Shown: positions 23,498 through 32,683, numbered from the stretch's first letter. The stretch: 51,660 bases of DNA from Acidobacteriota bacterium (GCA_013289875.1 JABCZC010000034.1:1-51660); one strand, 5' to 3'. Numbers and translations: made by a program. The notes: generated by a model from the sequence alone, not told the origin.

Positions 23498-26400
23498 CTA
23501 GAGCCGGCTTTTGACAGCCTCATACACGTGCGGATGCGTCGGCTGGTAGCGGCGAAGCATGGTGAAGACCAGCGCCTCCACGTCCTGGGGCTGTACTTTT
23601 GTCTTGGTGACAAACTCGGTCGGACCCAGCTGGAACAACTTGCGTTCCGAACTGGGTACCTCACGGGCGGAATAGACAACCAGCGGCAGGCGGCGAAGCT
23701 CCTTCTGGGTCCGCAGCCAATCGACGAGTTCGAGGCCGTCGCCGTCGGGCAGCGCGAGGTCGAGGATAATGAGGTCGGGACGGGCCGACTCGCATAACTC
23801 GATGGCCTGCCGCAGCCGCGGAGCGTGGTAAACGACAATGCCGGCATGCTCAAAACTGGTCAGGATCACGCGAGCGAGGTCTTCGTCATCCTCTACCAGC
23901 AGGACCGTTGCGTGCTCGCCGGATGCCTTCAGCAGACGAGCCAGCTCTGCGAACAGCAGCGTTTCGTCGACCGGCGTCTGCAGCCATGAGTCGGCGGTTT
24001 GAGCTTCCGCCGGCCTGTCTTCCGGAGAAAGCAGACTCAGGACGACGATTGGAATCTGGGCAGTGACCGGATCATTCTTCAACGCGCGCAGCGTCAGCAG
24101 GCCATTGCGGCGCTGCTGTGAAACCCCCAACAGGATAGCGCCGAGCGAAAACTGCTGCGCGAGATGAACCGCCTGTTCGCCGTTCTCCGCTTCAAGGATG
24201 CGGTAGTTCCTCTTACGAAGGCCTTCGACAATTTGCTTCCGCGCAGCGGGATCGCTCTCGCAGATCAGCACCGTGTCTTCCTTCGTGAAGGATTCGCTCA
24301 TGAAATTGTTGGATTCCGGCAATAATTCGAGCTTTGATCGTTCGGGAAGGAAGATGCGGAAGGTCGCTCCGCGATCGGCATTGTGCTCGGCCCAGATGCG
24401 CCCGCCATGCTGCTGAATGATGGTGCGGCAGATGGCGAGTCCCAGCCCGGTTCCACCCTTTTGGCGGGAGTCGGAAGCGTCGACCTGCTGGAACCGGTCG
24501 AAGATGCTTTCCAGCTTGTCGGTGGGTATGCCGCGTCCCTCGTCGATGACGTTAAGCACCACTCCGCCATCGGACGGCTCGACTTCGACCCAGACCGCGG
24601 AGTCGGGCGGGGAGAACTTGATGGCATTGCTGAGCAGGTTCGTGATGACCTGCAGCAGCCGGTCGGGGTCGGCCTCGACGGGCGTCTCTTCAGCCTTGAG
24701 CATCAGGTGGATGCTCGCTGCCTCCGCCATCGGCTGCATGGCGTCAACGACCTGTTGCGCCAGCTCATTCAGAACACACGGACGGAAATTGAGAGGAGCG
24801 CGGCCGGATTGCATGCGCTCGATATCGAGAATGTCATTGATGAGGCGAACCAGCCGGTCGGAGTTGGAGACCGCGATACGCAGCAGATTGGCGGCCTTGT
24901 CGCTGATTTCGCCGAGCAGCCCAGAAGATAGCAACCCTAAAGCGCCCCGAATCGAAGTGAGCGGAGTGCGCAGCTCGTGGCTTACCGTGGAAACAAACTC
25001 GTCCTTCATGCGGTCCAGCGCGTAACGCTGTCCGATATCGCGGAAGCTGAGCACGCTGCCAATCACGACGCCATGTTCGAGCATGGGCGTGACGGAGAAC
25101 TCCACTGGAAAAGAGCTTCCGCTCTGCCGGTAGAAGACATCTTGCCCGCTCGTGTTTTCGTGAAGCAGAAAGGCTCGCCGGGCACGGCATTGATCGTTGC
25201 AGACTTCTCCGCTGGCCCCGGAATGAATAATGGAATGCACCGGACGGCCAATCAGTTCCGACGTTTGCGCTCCCAGCATCTCGGCGGCAGCGGGATTCAC
25301 GAAATCGACTCGGCCTTCCGGATCGGCGCCGAAGATGCCATCTGCGACCGACCTGAGGATGAGCTCGTTTTGCTGGTTGAGCTCCCGTACCCGGCTCTCC
25401 TGTGCGGAACGCGCCATGAACTGGCCGAGAGAAGCGCAGACGGTTTCGACGGTGGCCATGGTTTCAGGGTCTTCTTCGCGGCGCTGGCGGCTGAAGAACT
25501 CAACCGCCGCGATGATCCTGTTGCCCACCCGGACCGGCACCGCCCATCCCGATGTCAGGCCTTCGATCCGTGCGGCCTGGCTGCGCAGAAATCCGGGATC
25601 ATCGCGTAAATCGGCGATCCATCGTGCCGCGCCCAGAGACCAGACCATGCCGGGCAGACCTTGTCCACGGCTGAGCACCAGGGATGTACTCACCTGGAGG
25701 AATCGTTCATAGTCCGGCCCCGGCGCGGACCAGCTGCAATCAAAGCGAATCTGCTGCTCCATCTCCTCGACTACCCAAAGGTTTGCCAGGTCGTATCCAA
25801 GCGTGGTGCAGATCGCGGCCAGCACCTTGGGCAGCGCTTCTTCCTGAGAGATGGATTCGCCCACGATCTGGCTGACCTCAAGCTGCATTCCGAGCCGCCG
25901 TTCGCGGCGATTCTGCTGCGTCACATCGCGGAAAACGCAGCGTACGGATACGGCCCGACCTTCTTCGCGGCGGCAACTCATGCTGGCTTCGACCTCCACC
26001 CGGCCCGCATCGGTGTTTCGCAGACGAAGAGGCTCGCGGTCGACTCGCTCGCCATTCAGGGCGCGGCGGAAAAGCGCGGCTGCCTCAGTCTGCACCTCGG
26101 GCGGGAAGGGAGATTCAAAACTCATCAGGCCTTCGAATCCGTCACTGTTTATGCCAAAGAGAGCTTGCCATGCAGGGTTCACGTAGAGGTAGCGGCCATG
26201 AGGACTGAGCGTGGCAATCATCTCGATGGCATTTTCGAAGATGTCACGATAGCGTTCTTCACTTTCGCGCAAAGCCTGTTCAGCGCGCCGAGTCGCGGTC
26301 AGGTCCATGCTGATCGCGACCAGTCCGGTCACCTCTCCCAGGGGTGAGCGAACCGCTGCAAGGTAAACCATAGCGGGGAAAGTGCTGCCGTCTTTACGGC

Positions 26401-27025
26401 TGTATTGCATTTCGACGCCGCGCACCCGGCTGGCCGGAAAGCTGGTGATGTATTGGACGAAATTGTGGAGGATAGAAGAGTTGGCACGGCTGCTGGCGGT
26501 AGCGTGCTTGCGGCTAAGGGAAGCAACCAGCTGCTGGCCTACACGCTCCATCTCGCCTTGAGGAAAGAGTTGCTCCGCTTTCAATTTCCCGCAAGCCTCA
26601 TTGGCCGGATAACCCAGCATGCGTTCGGCGGCCGGATTAAAAACAAGCAGATCGCCATCGAGATTGGCCGCGATAATCATCGGCCCCGCCGAGTCAAGGA
26701 TGCTTTGTTGAAGCTGGGCGACATGCTGGAGCTGGCGCTCGGTCTGCTTTTGGCGATGGAAAGACCGGAAACTGGAGATGCTGGCCCCGATCAGCAGAAC
26801 CTGGGCTCCAAGCCAGCACGCGATGAACCAGAAAAGCCGCTGGACGTCTGGTTCGGCTGCGCGCATGGCGCGCGCCAACACGAATACGCCGCCCAGGGAT
26901 AGCACCAGAGCTGCGACAAAGACGACGGTCTGTGTACGCGCGTTTTGGGGCAAGATCACTTCAGTCGCTCGAAGAGAAGAGCTGGCTGCCAGCGGTTCTA
27001 ATGTTGTGGCCGGTAACTCAGGCAA
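23498..27025 (-). CDS. Hybrid sensor histidine kinase: TM-PAS-PAS-GAF-PAS-HisKA-HATPase-REC-REC
   Basis: 1175 residues. Two membrane helices (about 33-52 and 64-84) with almost no periplasmic loop are followed by PAS (about 105-220), PAS (about 250-375), GAF (about 385-540) and PAS (about 550-665). The kinase has His 683 (STVSHELRTPL), the N box NLLSNAIKFS, DEGRGIP and GGTGLGLAI. Two receivers close the protein. The first is degenerate: Gly 967 stands where the phosphoacceptor Asp should be (AILLGVSQQ). The second is intact with Asp 1089 (IILDLALPDGDG). The start is a TTG with no good ribosome site, so the N-terminus is uncertain by some residues. The signal sensed is unknown; cytosolic PAS/GAF suggests redox, light or a small ligand. 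Confidence 0.93.
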   Translation of the reverse strand: MPELPATTLEPLAASSSLRATEVILPQNARTQTVVFVAALVLSLGGVFVLARAMRAAEPDVQRLFWFIACWLGAQVLLIGASISSFRSFHRQKQTERQLQHVAQLQQSILDSAGPMIIAANLDGDLLVFNPAAERMLGYPANEACGKLKAEQLFPQGEMERVGQQLVASLSRKHATASSRANSSILHNFVQYITSFPASRVRGVEMQYSRKDGSTFPAMVYLAAVRSPLGEVTGLVAISMDLTATRRAEQALRESEERYRDIFENAIEMIATLSPHGRYLYVNPAWQALFGINSDGFEGLMSFESPFPPEVQTEAAALFRRALNGERVDREPLRLRNTDAGRVEVEASMSCRREEGRAVSVRCVFRDVTQQNRRERRLGMQLEVSQIVGESISQEEALPKVLAAICTTLGYDLANLWVVEEMEQQIRFDCSWSAPGPDYERFLQVSTSLVLSRGQGLPGMVWSLGAARWIADLRDDPGFLRSQAARIEGLTSGWAVPVRVGNRIIAAVEFFSRQRREEDPETMATVETVCASLGQFMARSAQESRVRELNQQNELILRSVADGIFGADPEGRVDFVNPAAAEMLGAQTSELIGRPVHSIIHSGASGEVCNDQCRARRAFLLHENTSGQDVFYRQSGSSFPVEFSVTPMLEHGVVIGSVLSFRDIGQRYALDRMKDEFVSTVSHELRTPLTSIRGALGLLSSGLLGEISDKAANLLRIAVSNSDRLVRLINDILDIERMQSGRAPLNFRPCVLNELAQQVVDAMQPMAEAASIHLMLKAEETPVEADPDRLLQVITNLLSNAIKFSPPDSAVWVEVEPSDGGVVLNVIDEGRGIPTDKLESIFDRFQQVDASDSRQKGGTGLGLAICRTIIQQHGGRIWAEHNADRGATFRIFLPERSKLELLPESNNFMSESFTKEDTVLICESDPAARKQIVEGLRKRNYRILEAENGEQAVHLAQQFSLGAILLGVSQQRRNGLLTLRALKNDPVTAQIPIVVLSLLSPEDRPAEAQTADSWLQTPVDETLLFAELARLLKASGEHATVLLVEDDEDLARVILTSFEHAGIVVYHAPRLRQAIELCESARPDLIILDLALPDGDGLELVDWLRTQKELRRLPLVVYSAREVPSSERKLFQLGPTEFVTKTKVQPQDVEALVFTMLRRYQPTHPHVYEAVKSRL

Positions 27026-27123
27026 TTGCCGGTCATACTGTGTCTGCGATGCGGCGGGTGTTCTCTATCCCCCGGATGCGCGTAGTCATATCATTTACAA
27101 CGCAGATACGAAAAGAAATAAGT

Positions 27124-27146
27124 AAAAATCTGTCGGAATTAGACAG
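27124..27146 (-). terminator. Short hairpin with U-tract upstream of the hybrid kinase
   Basis: On the minus strand CTGTC, a 7-base loop, GACAG and then ATTTTTA. It lies about 100 nt before the kinase start and downstream of the small membrane ORF, so it could end that transcript or attenuate read-through into the kinase. The stem has only five pairs. Confidence 0.4.
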
Positions 27147-27170
27147 AGTATAGGTTATTTGACACCCTAT

Positions 27171-27188
27171 GTTGCAAATAATTGCAAC
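27171..27188. promoter_or_regulatory. Perfect inverted repeat, possible operator
   Basis: GTTGCAA-ATAA-TTGCAAC is a perfect 7-bp inverted repeat with a 4-nt spacer, in the AT-rich gap upstream of the hybrid kinase. A -10-like TATACT lies just downstream on the minus strand (27148-27153). The size and symmetry fit a dimeric repressor site, but the regulator is unknown. Confidence 0.4.
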
Positions 27189-27269
27189 CCGAGTGTAGGA
27201 TGTGAGATCACCTTGTTTAGGTGCCTGGTGGGTTGAACTCCGTATGCAACGACGCAGCCAGACGGCTGG

Positions 27270-27455
27270 CTAGATAGCTGTCGTACCCTTGCGCAGGTGC
27301 ATTTCCATACCGCGCTCGAACGGAATCAGGTTAGACCGGGACTCCTGGTCGCGTGCAGGAGTGAAATCGCGACGGGCGGAGGAACGGCAGAGAGACCAGA
27401 ACCAGGCGAAGGACACGAGATACATCGCGGCAAAGAGTTCAACAGCGAACCACAC
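27270..27455 (-). CDS. Possible small membrane protein, 61 aa
   Basis: A GTG-started frame with a good ribosome site (TTGGAG, about 9 nt before the GTG). The protein has one N-terminal membrane helix (WFAVELFAAMYLVSFAWFW) followed by a charged, basic tail of about 35 residues, the layout of many single-pass small inner-membrane proteins. A 5-bp hairpin (CAGCC/GGCTG) follows right at the stop codon. I recognise no family. It sits alone between the deoxyhypusine-synthase homologue and the hybrid kinase, on the same strand as both. The ribosome site, hydrophobic pattern and position support it, but such a frame could also arise by chance. Confidence 0.45.
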   Translation of the reverse strand: MWFAVELFAAMYLVSFAWFWSLCRSSARRDFTPARDQESRSNLIPFERGMEMHLRKGTTAI

Positions 27456-27594
27456 GGGCAGTGCTCCAAGCGAAAATCTACAATCGGATCGGTGGATTGA
27501 TCAAGAGATAGTACCTCACGCGATCAATATTACGCCAGGATAAATTTCGTTTATGGGGGGTTTTTTTTCCTGCGCCAAAGTAACAGTTAGTTGA

Positions 27595-27628
27595 GAAAAT
27601 AGAAGGACGGAAGCCTCACGCCCCGTCC
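27595..27628 (-). terminator. Terminator of the deoxyhypusine-synthase-like gene
   Basis: On the minus strand, about 30 nt after the stop at 27658, GGACGG pairs with CCGTCC across a 12-nt loop and is followed by TTCTATTTTC. The GC stem with a U-rich tail fits an intrinsic terminator. Confidence 0.6.
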
Positions 27629-27657
27629 CCTGAAGTAAGCCTCTGAATATGTTTTAG

Positions 27658-28719
27658 TTAGGCAGTTACCGGCTCAAGCAGCCGTGCCCATTGCTTGCCC
27701 TGGCGACCTTCGCAGGCCTTCTTGTGATAGGCGTATCCGGTAATCAGGGGCAGGGCCAGAGTGGCCTCGCTGTAGACCATCTGCTCAAAAACGGTGTCAA
27801 CCTTGCCCCAGGAGCTGGCTTCCTTCAGCGTGCTGGACGATAGCGCGCCGTCGCGAACGTCGGCGACCGTAATCTGAATGGCGTACTTGTGCATGGGAGC
27901 GTCGACGCCGAGAATCTCGGCCGCGACCACGATATCCTGCGCGAAGTTCTTCGGTACGCCGCCGCCGATCATCAGCAAGCCTGTCGTCGGGTTGGCGATC
28001 TTGAGCTGGGTGATCTCGTAGAAGTCCTTGGCGGAATCGAGTGAGACCTTGGGCTTATCCTGCCGCTTGTGCTGGTGCGCCACCAGGCCGAACCCCGCGG
28101 AGCAGTCGCTGAAGGCGGGGCAGAAGATTGGCACGTCCTTCTGGTAGGCAGCGTAGACGATAGAATCTACGCCGCACTTGTCCGGCGTGCGGGCCTTCTC
28201 GTCAAGATAAGCGCCCATGGCGCGGATAAACTCGCGCGAGCTGTAGGGGCGCGGGTCGAGCGAGTTGGCGATCTGCTCGGTGGTTTCGTCGCAGATGCGC
28301 AGCTCTTCCTCGTCGATCAGCGTGTCGTAGATGCGGTCGATCATCAGCTCGCGGAGCATCGCATCCTCGGTGCCTTGCTTGAGGAGGTCGTTCGCGATCC
28401 AGTGTTTGAAGCCGAGCGCTTCGAAGAAATCCTGATCGACGATGTTGGCGCCCGTCGAAACAATGGCGTCGACCATGTTGTGGCGGATGAGGTCGACAAA
28501 GATTTGCTTGAGTCCGGCGCTGATCAGCGATCCAGCGAGGCACAAGATGACGCCGCATTCCTTGTCGCGAAGCATGCGCTCGTAGATGGAAGCCGCCCGG
28601 TGAAGGTCACGGGAGCTGAAGGCCATGTACTGCATGGCGTCGACGAGAGCAACGACATCGTGCTGCTTGATATCGATGTGCTGAATGGGGTTCTGGAGGA
28701 GTTCCTGTTTCGTAGGCAT
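27658..28719 (-). CDS. Deoxyhypusine synthase family protein
   Basis: 353 residues from ATG 28719; the open frame extends 51 codons further, but that part is low-quality sequence unlike the family. Deoxyhypusine synthase in eukaryotes and archaea transfers aminobutyl from spermidine to a lysine of eIF5A, using NAD and a Lys intermediate. Here the NAD-binding elements (GLLMIGGGVPKNF and AIVSTGANIVDQDF) and the catalytic loop SSWGKVDTV with Lys 306 are present. Bacteria lack eIF5A, and characterised bacterial relatives make homospermidine from putrescine or spermidine. A polyamine aminobutyltransferase is thus the best guess. It stands alone, with a terminator downstream at 27595-27628. Confidence 0.9.
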   Translation of the reverse strand: MPTKQELLQNPIQHIDIKQHDVVALVDAMQYMAFSSRDLHRAASIYERMLRDKECGVILCLAGSLISAGLKQIFVDLIRHNMVDAIVSTGANIVDQDFFEALGFKHWIANDLLKQGTEDAMLRELMIDRIYDTLIDEEELRICDETTEQIANSLDPRPYSSREFIRAMGAYLDEKARTPDKCGVDSIVYAAYQKDVPIFCPAFSDCSAGFGLVAHQHKRQDKPKVSLDSAKDFYEITQLKIANPTTGLLMIGGGVPKNFAQDIVVAAEILGVDAPMHKYAIQITVADVRDGALSSSTLKEASSWGKVDTVFEQMVYSEATLALPLITGYAYHKKACEGRQGKQWARLLEPVTA

Positions 28720-28845
28720 AGCTCTTATTAGGATATCAACCCTAGCGCGATTCCTTGTACGAATCATGTGAATTTTAGTGGGGCTTGGAGGTGTTTGCCG
28801 ACGATCCACGGATGGCCGTGACCCGCTATTTCCGCATGTCCCGGT

Positions 28846-28851
28846 ATACTC
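28846..28851 (+). promoter_or_regulatory. -10 element placed for a leaderless transcript
   Basis: TATACT ends exactly six bases before the ATG at 28857, so the first transcribed base would be at or next to the A of the start codon. No Shine-Dalgarno sequence precedes this ATG. The -35 region is weak. Together these suggest a leaderless mRNA for the nuclease-like gene. Confidence 0.4.
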
Positions 28852-28856
28852 CCCGC

Positions 28857-29843
28857 ATGAAGAGGAATGCATCCGCTCGCCTTCGCCGTCTTGCCGCTCT
28901 CGCTCTGCTTCCGCTGCTTCCCGTGCCTTCGTGTTTCGGCTGGGGCAGCACCGGGCACAGCATGATCAACCGGCTTGCCGCGGAAAGTCTCCCAGGTGAC
29001 GTACCCGCGTTTCTGAAAACGCCGGATGCCATCAACGAGATCGAATATCTGGGGCCCGAGCCCGACCGCTGGCGGTCTCTTGCCGAACCGGAACTGAACG
29101 CCGTGCAGGCTCCCGATCATTTCATTGATTTCGAATATGCGGACATCATCGGAACGCTGCCGCGCCGCCGGTATGAATACATCGCTGCGCTGACTGCAGC
29201 GGAGATCACGCATCCTGACAAAGCTCGCGAGTTGCAGCCGAGCCGGGTCGGTTTCCAGCCTTACATCACGAACGAAGTCTGGGAGCGCCTCAAGTCGGCC
29301 ATGCGGGATTATCGGGAGCTGACCGCAAAGCACGCAGATACGAGACCCGTAGAGGCTGCCATTCTTTTCTACGCCGGATGGCTGGGGCACTATGTCGGCG
29401 ATGGATCGCAGCCGCTGCATGTGTCCATCAACTACAACGGCTGGGTGCTCAAGGAGAATCCCAACGGGTATACCGCGGAGCACACCATTCACGCGAAATT
29501 CGAGACAACTTTTGTCGACGCGAATCTCAAGCCGACCGATGTGCAGCCTCTGATTTCGCCGGTGCATCCGGTGAGCGATGAGTGGGATGCGTACATGGCT
29601 TACCTGCGGCACTCGCAGTCCCTCGTCGAGCAGCTCTATCAGCTCGACAAGCAGAAGGGCTTTGACGGCGCGGGCACTCCGGAAGGAAAGCAGTTCACCG
29701 CCGAGCGGCTGGCAGCCGGCGTGAGCATGCTGCGCGACCTGATCGATTCGGCATGGATCGAGAGCGCGAAGCCGGTACCCCAGTGGCATGAGCCTTCAGG
29801 CGAGCCCAGTGCTGCTCCTGCAAAATCAGGCTCGGGACTCTAA
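28857..29843 (+). CDS. Secreted S1/P1-nuclease-like (zinc phospholipase C fold) protein
   Basis: 328 residues. A signal peptide ends SCFG, leaving Trp 29 (WGSTGHSMINRLA) as the mature N-terminus. In S1/P1 nucleases and zinc phospholipase C the N-terminal Trp itself binds zinc. The other expected ligands are visible: GH near the start, APDHFIDFEY, the GWLGHYVGDGSQPLHV cluster (H-x3-D-x4-H) and EHTIHAKFE. It is therefore probably a trinuclear-zinc phosphodiesterase acting outside the cytoplasm on nucleic acids or phospholipids. The start is fixed by the signal peptide; in-frame ATGs 21 and 54 nt upstream are less likely. A -10-like TATACT lies six bases ahead, so the mRNA may be leaderless. Confidence 0.87.
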   Translation: MKRNASARLRRLAALALLPLLPVPSCFGWGSTGHSMINRLAAESLPGDVPAFLKTPDAINEIEYLGPEPDRWRSLAEPELNAVQAPDHFIDFEYADIIGTLPRRRYEYIAALTAAEITHPDKARELQPSRVGFQPYITNEVWERLKSAMRDYRELTAKHADTRPVEAAILFYAGWLGHYVGDGSQPLHVSINYNGWVLKENPNGYTAEHTIHAKFETTFVDANLKPTDVQPLISPVHPVSDEWDAYMAYLRHSQSLVEQLYQLDKQKGFDGAGTPEGKQFTAERLAAGVSMLRDLIDSAWIESAKPVPQWHEPSGEPSAAPAKSGSGL

Positions 29844-29883
29844 ACGCGCTTGCCGGCACCGGCGAAGACTCGCCGTCGTTCCA

Positions 29884-30519
29884 TCAAAACCAGCCCCCGG
29901 ACGGCTCGAGGCCATTGATGCGCAGATACGTGACGAGATTGCCGTAATGCAAGGCGTCATGATTTCCGACTTGCGTCAAAATGAACATCTTGTTCGTCTT
30001 GAAGCCAAAGAAGTTCGCCGGGTCATTGAGGTGCACATCGGTGAACCCGGAGTACACGCCGTCGCAGTAATCGAACGCGCCTTTGAGGTAGGCCTTGATC
30101 TCGGCCTTCGAACCCTTCGCGGCAGTCGTGCCGGGGGTCGCTTCACCCTTGACGTTTGAACACAATATGTAGGAAATATCCGCCACATGATCCAGGATCT
30201 CGGCGAACGAGCGAACCTCCTTCGTGGGCCGGTAGCTGTACTTGGACTCTGGCATCGCATCCGCCGACTTCAAGATCTTGTCCTGCATATTGCTGCGAAA
30301 AATGGATAACGTCGTCGTCAGCGGATTCGGCGCCGTGCTCGGATTGGGCAGGTCCGGCGAGATCTGGGCGTTGGCCGAGGACGCCAGGACGGAAAGAGAT
30401 ACGATGCTAACAGGAACCACGACGCGAGCAAAGGATCGGAACATTAACGCAAGGACAATGCGCCAGGTCCCGATTGAATTACGAATCGTGCAGAAGAGAT
30501 TTTTCGGGAAGCATTGCAT
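29884..30519 (-). CDS. Secreted DinB-like metal-dependent helical-bundle protein
   Basis: 211 residues. I chose ATG 30519 because a strong AGGAGG lies seven bases upstream. An internal ATG at 30444 (MFRSFARV) would give a more standard signal peptide but has no ribosome site. The long N-terminal region ends in a hydrophobic stretch and ASSANAQ, a signal-peptidase site. The mature part is a DinB/YfiT-type four-helix bundle with the metal-binding histidines in EILDHVADISY and GNHDALHYGNLVTYL. Related cytosolic proteins are thiol-dependent transferases. Exported DinB-like proteins seem common in Acidobacteria and their role is unknown. It converges with the nuclease-like gene (40-nt gap). Confidence 0.82.
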   Translation of the reverse strand: MQCFPKNLFCTIRNSIGTWRIVLALMFRSFARVVVPVSIVSLSVLASSANAQISPDLPNPSTAPNPLTTTLSIFRSNMQDKILKSADAMPESKYSYRPTKEVRSFAEILDHVADISYILCSNVKGEATPGTTAAKGSKAEIKAYLKGAFDYCDGVYSGFTDVHLNDPANFFGFKTNKMFILTQVGNHDALHYGNLVTYLRINGLEPSGGWF

Positions 30520-31202
30520 TCGACTTCCTCCTGCCTGGCAACGTGTGCACGCAAGGTTCCAGTTGGCGCGCCGAGTGCTACCTCTTTGTAATCAGCAGAT
30601 AACAAGATGGCGAGGGCTCTGAACTCTATGCCGCACTGTCCATTTTCGATGAACACTGTCCACGAGCAGCCTTCAGGCAGTGGTCTAGGTGCCCGAGTTC
30701 CTTAATGAACGCACGGTCTCGATCGATCGTTAACTGCGAAAAGCCGCTTGTCCGTAAAGCCGACACGGCGACTCCCCTGTGAATGCAAAAGGGAAGGCAA
30801 GTTGGCGCATCATCACCTAGTCGCTCATTGACGTTGCGCTCGAAAATCGAATTTCTGGCTGGTGACGGACAAGCCCGAAGCGATCCGGTTGGACGAATAA
30901 CCGGCAAGCATGAAGTAATCGAACTGTATGAAAAACGGGCCTCTCGGACATGTGCTGTTCCGACGCTGGATTTAAACTAAAACTGCCCTCTACCCGCCAG
31001 CTCATTCTTGCCGCAATGTGACGCTCATGTTACAAAAAGGTACGTTCCGGCTTTATCGCCCCTGACTGGCAGTTTCCCTGAAAGATTAAGAACGGCAAGG
31101 ACTCTATCCAAAAGAGACGGCGGGAGCACTCCATCCATTTTGAGGCAAAGAGCCGCGCGATGAGTCAGGAAGTGAGTGAATACCCCGGATTCTGAAGGTC
31201 GA
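30520..31202. other. About 680 nt without a recognisable gene
   Basis: Open frames here (for example minus 30626-30907 and plus 30783-30980) have no ribosome sites, no recognisable family and no signal or domain pattern. The 3' half holds the candidate promoter of the ATP-grasp operon at 31008-31036. I see no tRNA, repeat or insertion sequence. Confidence 0.6.
31008..31036 (+). promoter_or_regulatory. Candidate sigma70-type promoter for the ATP-grasp operon
   Basis: TTGCCG (31008-31013), a 17-base spacer and TACAAA (31031-31036). The transcript would begin near 31043, leaving a leader of about 160 nt before the ATG at 31203. The fit to consensus is moderate. Confidence 0.35.
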
Positions 31203-32672
31203 ATGAGTACAACGTTGCTTCGTGGAGAATTCGATAATCCGCTGCTGCGCGAATATTTCCTCGATCAAGCCTTCGATGAGATGTTCACGCTTGAGGGCAG
31301 CATTCGTCCGCACTACTCTGCCCTGCTGCGGATGATCTCCGGCCTGCCCCGCGAGGAGCTGCAGCGCCGCAAACACTCAGCCGACGTTTCCTTCCTGATG
31401 CAGGGCATTACCTTCACCGTCTATGGACGCGAAGAGGGAACCGAGCGCATTTTTCCCTATGACCTGATTCCCAGGCTGGTGACGGGCGAAGAGTGGGACG
31501 TAATCGAGCGAGGACTCACGCAGCGCATTACCGCCCTCAACCTGTTTCTTCACGATGTCTATCATGATGGCAAGGTCCTGGCGCAGGGCGTGATTCCGCG
31601 CGAGATTGTCTATAGCTGCCAGCATTTCCGCCGCCAAATGCGCGGCCTGCAGGTGCCGCGGAATGTTTATGTTGCGATTGCAGGCACAGACCTGCTGCGG
31701 CTGAAGACCGGCGAGTACGTGGTGCTCGAGGACAATCTGCGGGTTCCGAGCGGCGTCTCCTACATGCTGACCAACCGGCGCATCATGAAGCGCACGCTGC
31801 CTCACCTTTTTCACAGCTATGGCGTGCGGCCCATCGAGCACTACACGCAGGCCCTGCTCAGTACCCTGCGCTCGATCGCGCCGGAGGGCCGCCCTGAGCC
31901 GTCCATCGTTCTGCTAACGCCAGGCGTATACAACTCCGCGTATTTCGAACACACCTACCTGGCCCGCCAGATGGGTATTGAACTGGTTGAAGGCCGCGAC
32001 CTGGTCATCCACGACAACGTGGTGTACATGCGGACGACGGGCGGCCTGAAGCGTGTGGACGTTATCTACCGCCGCGTGGATGACGACTTCATTGACCCCC
32101 TGGCTTTCCGTACAGATTCGATCCTGGGTGCGGCCGGTTTGTTCAACGCTTATCGCGCGGGCAACCTGACGCTGGCGAATGCGTTCGGCACGGGCGTGGC
32201 CGATGATAAGGCACTCTACGCGTATGTCCCGGCGATTATTCGCTACTACCTGGGCGAAGACCCGATCATCAATAACGTCGAGACCTATCTGATGACGGAG
32301 AAGTCGCAGCGGCAGCACACGCTCGCTAACCTCGACAAGCTGGTGGTGAAAGCCGTGGGCGAGTCGGGCGGATACGGCATGCTGATCGGTCCGCACAGCA
32401 GCGTCGCCGATCGCGAGGAATTTCGCCGGCGCATCGAGGCCAATCCTCGCAACTACATCGCGCAGCCCACGCTCGATTTCTCACGCTCACCCTGCCTGCT
32501 CGAAGACGGCAGCATCGAGCCGCGCCATGTAGACCTGCGACCCTACATTCTTTTCGGGGACAAGGTCACGATCGTTCCCGGCGGCCTGACGCGAGTGGCT
32601 CTCCGCAAGGGGTCGCTGGTGGTGAATTCCTCCCAGGGCGGCGGCAGCAAAGACACCTGGGTGCTGGGGTAA
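31203..32672 (+). CDS. Circularly permuted ATP-grasp family protein (type 2)
   Basis: 489 residues. I chose ATG 31203, with GAAGG just upstream; a GTG at 31176 would add nine residues. This is the circularly permuted ATP-grasp family formerly called DUF404/DUF407, predicted to ligate amino acids or peptides using ATP. Visible family blocks are the N-terminal [40 protein letters not shown] (acidic metal site), [35 protein letters not shown] (the Lys and Gly-rich nucleotide loop) and the C-terminal [17 protein letters not shown]. It is the first gene of a three-gene operon with the alpha-E and transglutaminase genes. Its biochemical product is not known. Confidence 0.93.
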   Translation: MSTTLLRGEFDNPLLREYFLDQAFDEMFTLEGSIRPHYSALLRMISGLPREELQRRKHSADVSFLMQGITFTVYGREEGTERIFPYDLIPRLVTGEEWDVIERGLTQRITALNLFLHDVYHDGKVLAQGVIPREIVYSCQHFRRQMRGLQVPRNVYVAIAGTDLLRLKTGEYVVLEDNLRVPSGVSYMLTNRRIMKRTLPHLFHSYGVRPIEHYTQALLSTLRSIAPEGRPEPSIVLLTPGVYNSAYFEHTYLARQMGIELVEGRDLVIHDNVVYMRTTGGLKRVDVIYRRVDDDFIDPLAFRTDSILGAAGLFNAYRAGNLTLANAFGTGVADDKALYAYVPAIIRYYLGEDPIINNVETYLMTEKSQRQHTLANLDKLVVKAVGESGGYGMLIGPHSSVADREEFRRRIEANPRNYIAQPTLDFSRSPCLLEDGSIEPRHVDLRPYILFGDKVTIVPGGLTRVALRKGSLVVNSSQGGGSKDTWVLG

Positions 32673-32683
32673 CTGGAGCCTCT

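Noticed and set aside
27210..27272. Possible tRNA or small RNA suggested by GGTTGAACTCC and two hairpins
   Set aside because: No cloverleaf can be folded: the acceptor stem and anticodon arm are missing.
30626..30907. 93-codon minus frame in the gap upstream of the ATP-grasp operon
   Set aside because: No ribosome site, no recognisable domain, and sequence not convincing enough to call a gene or a remnant.
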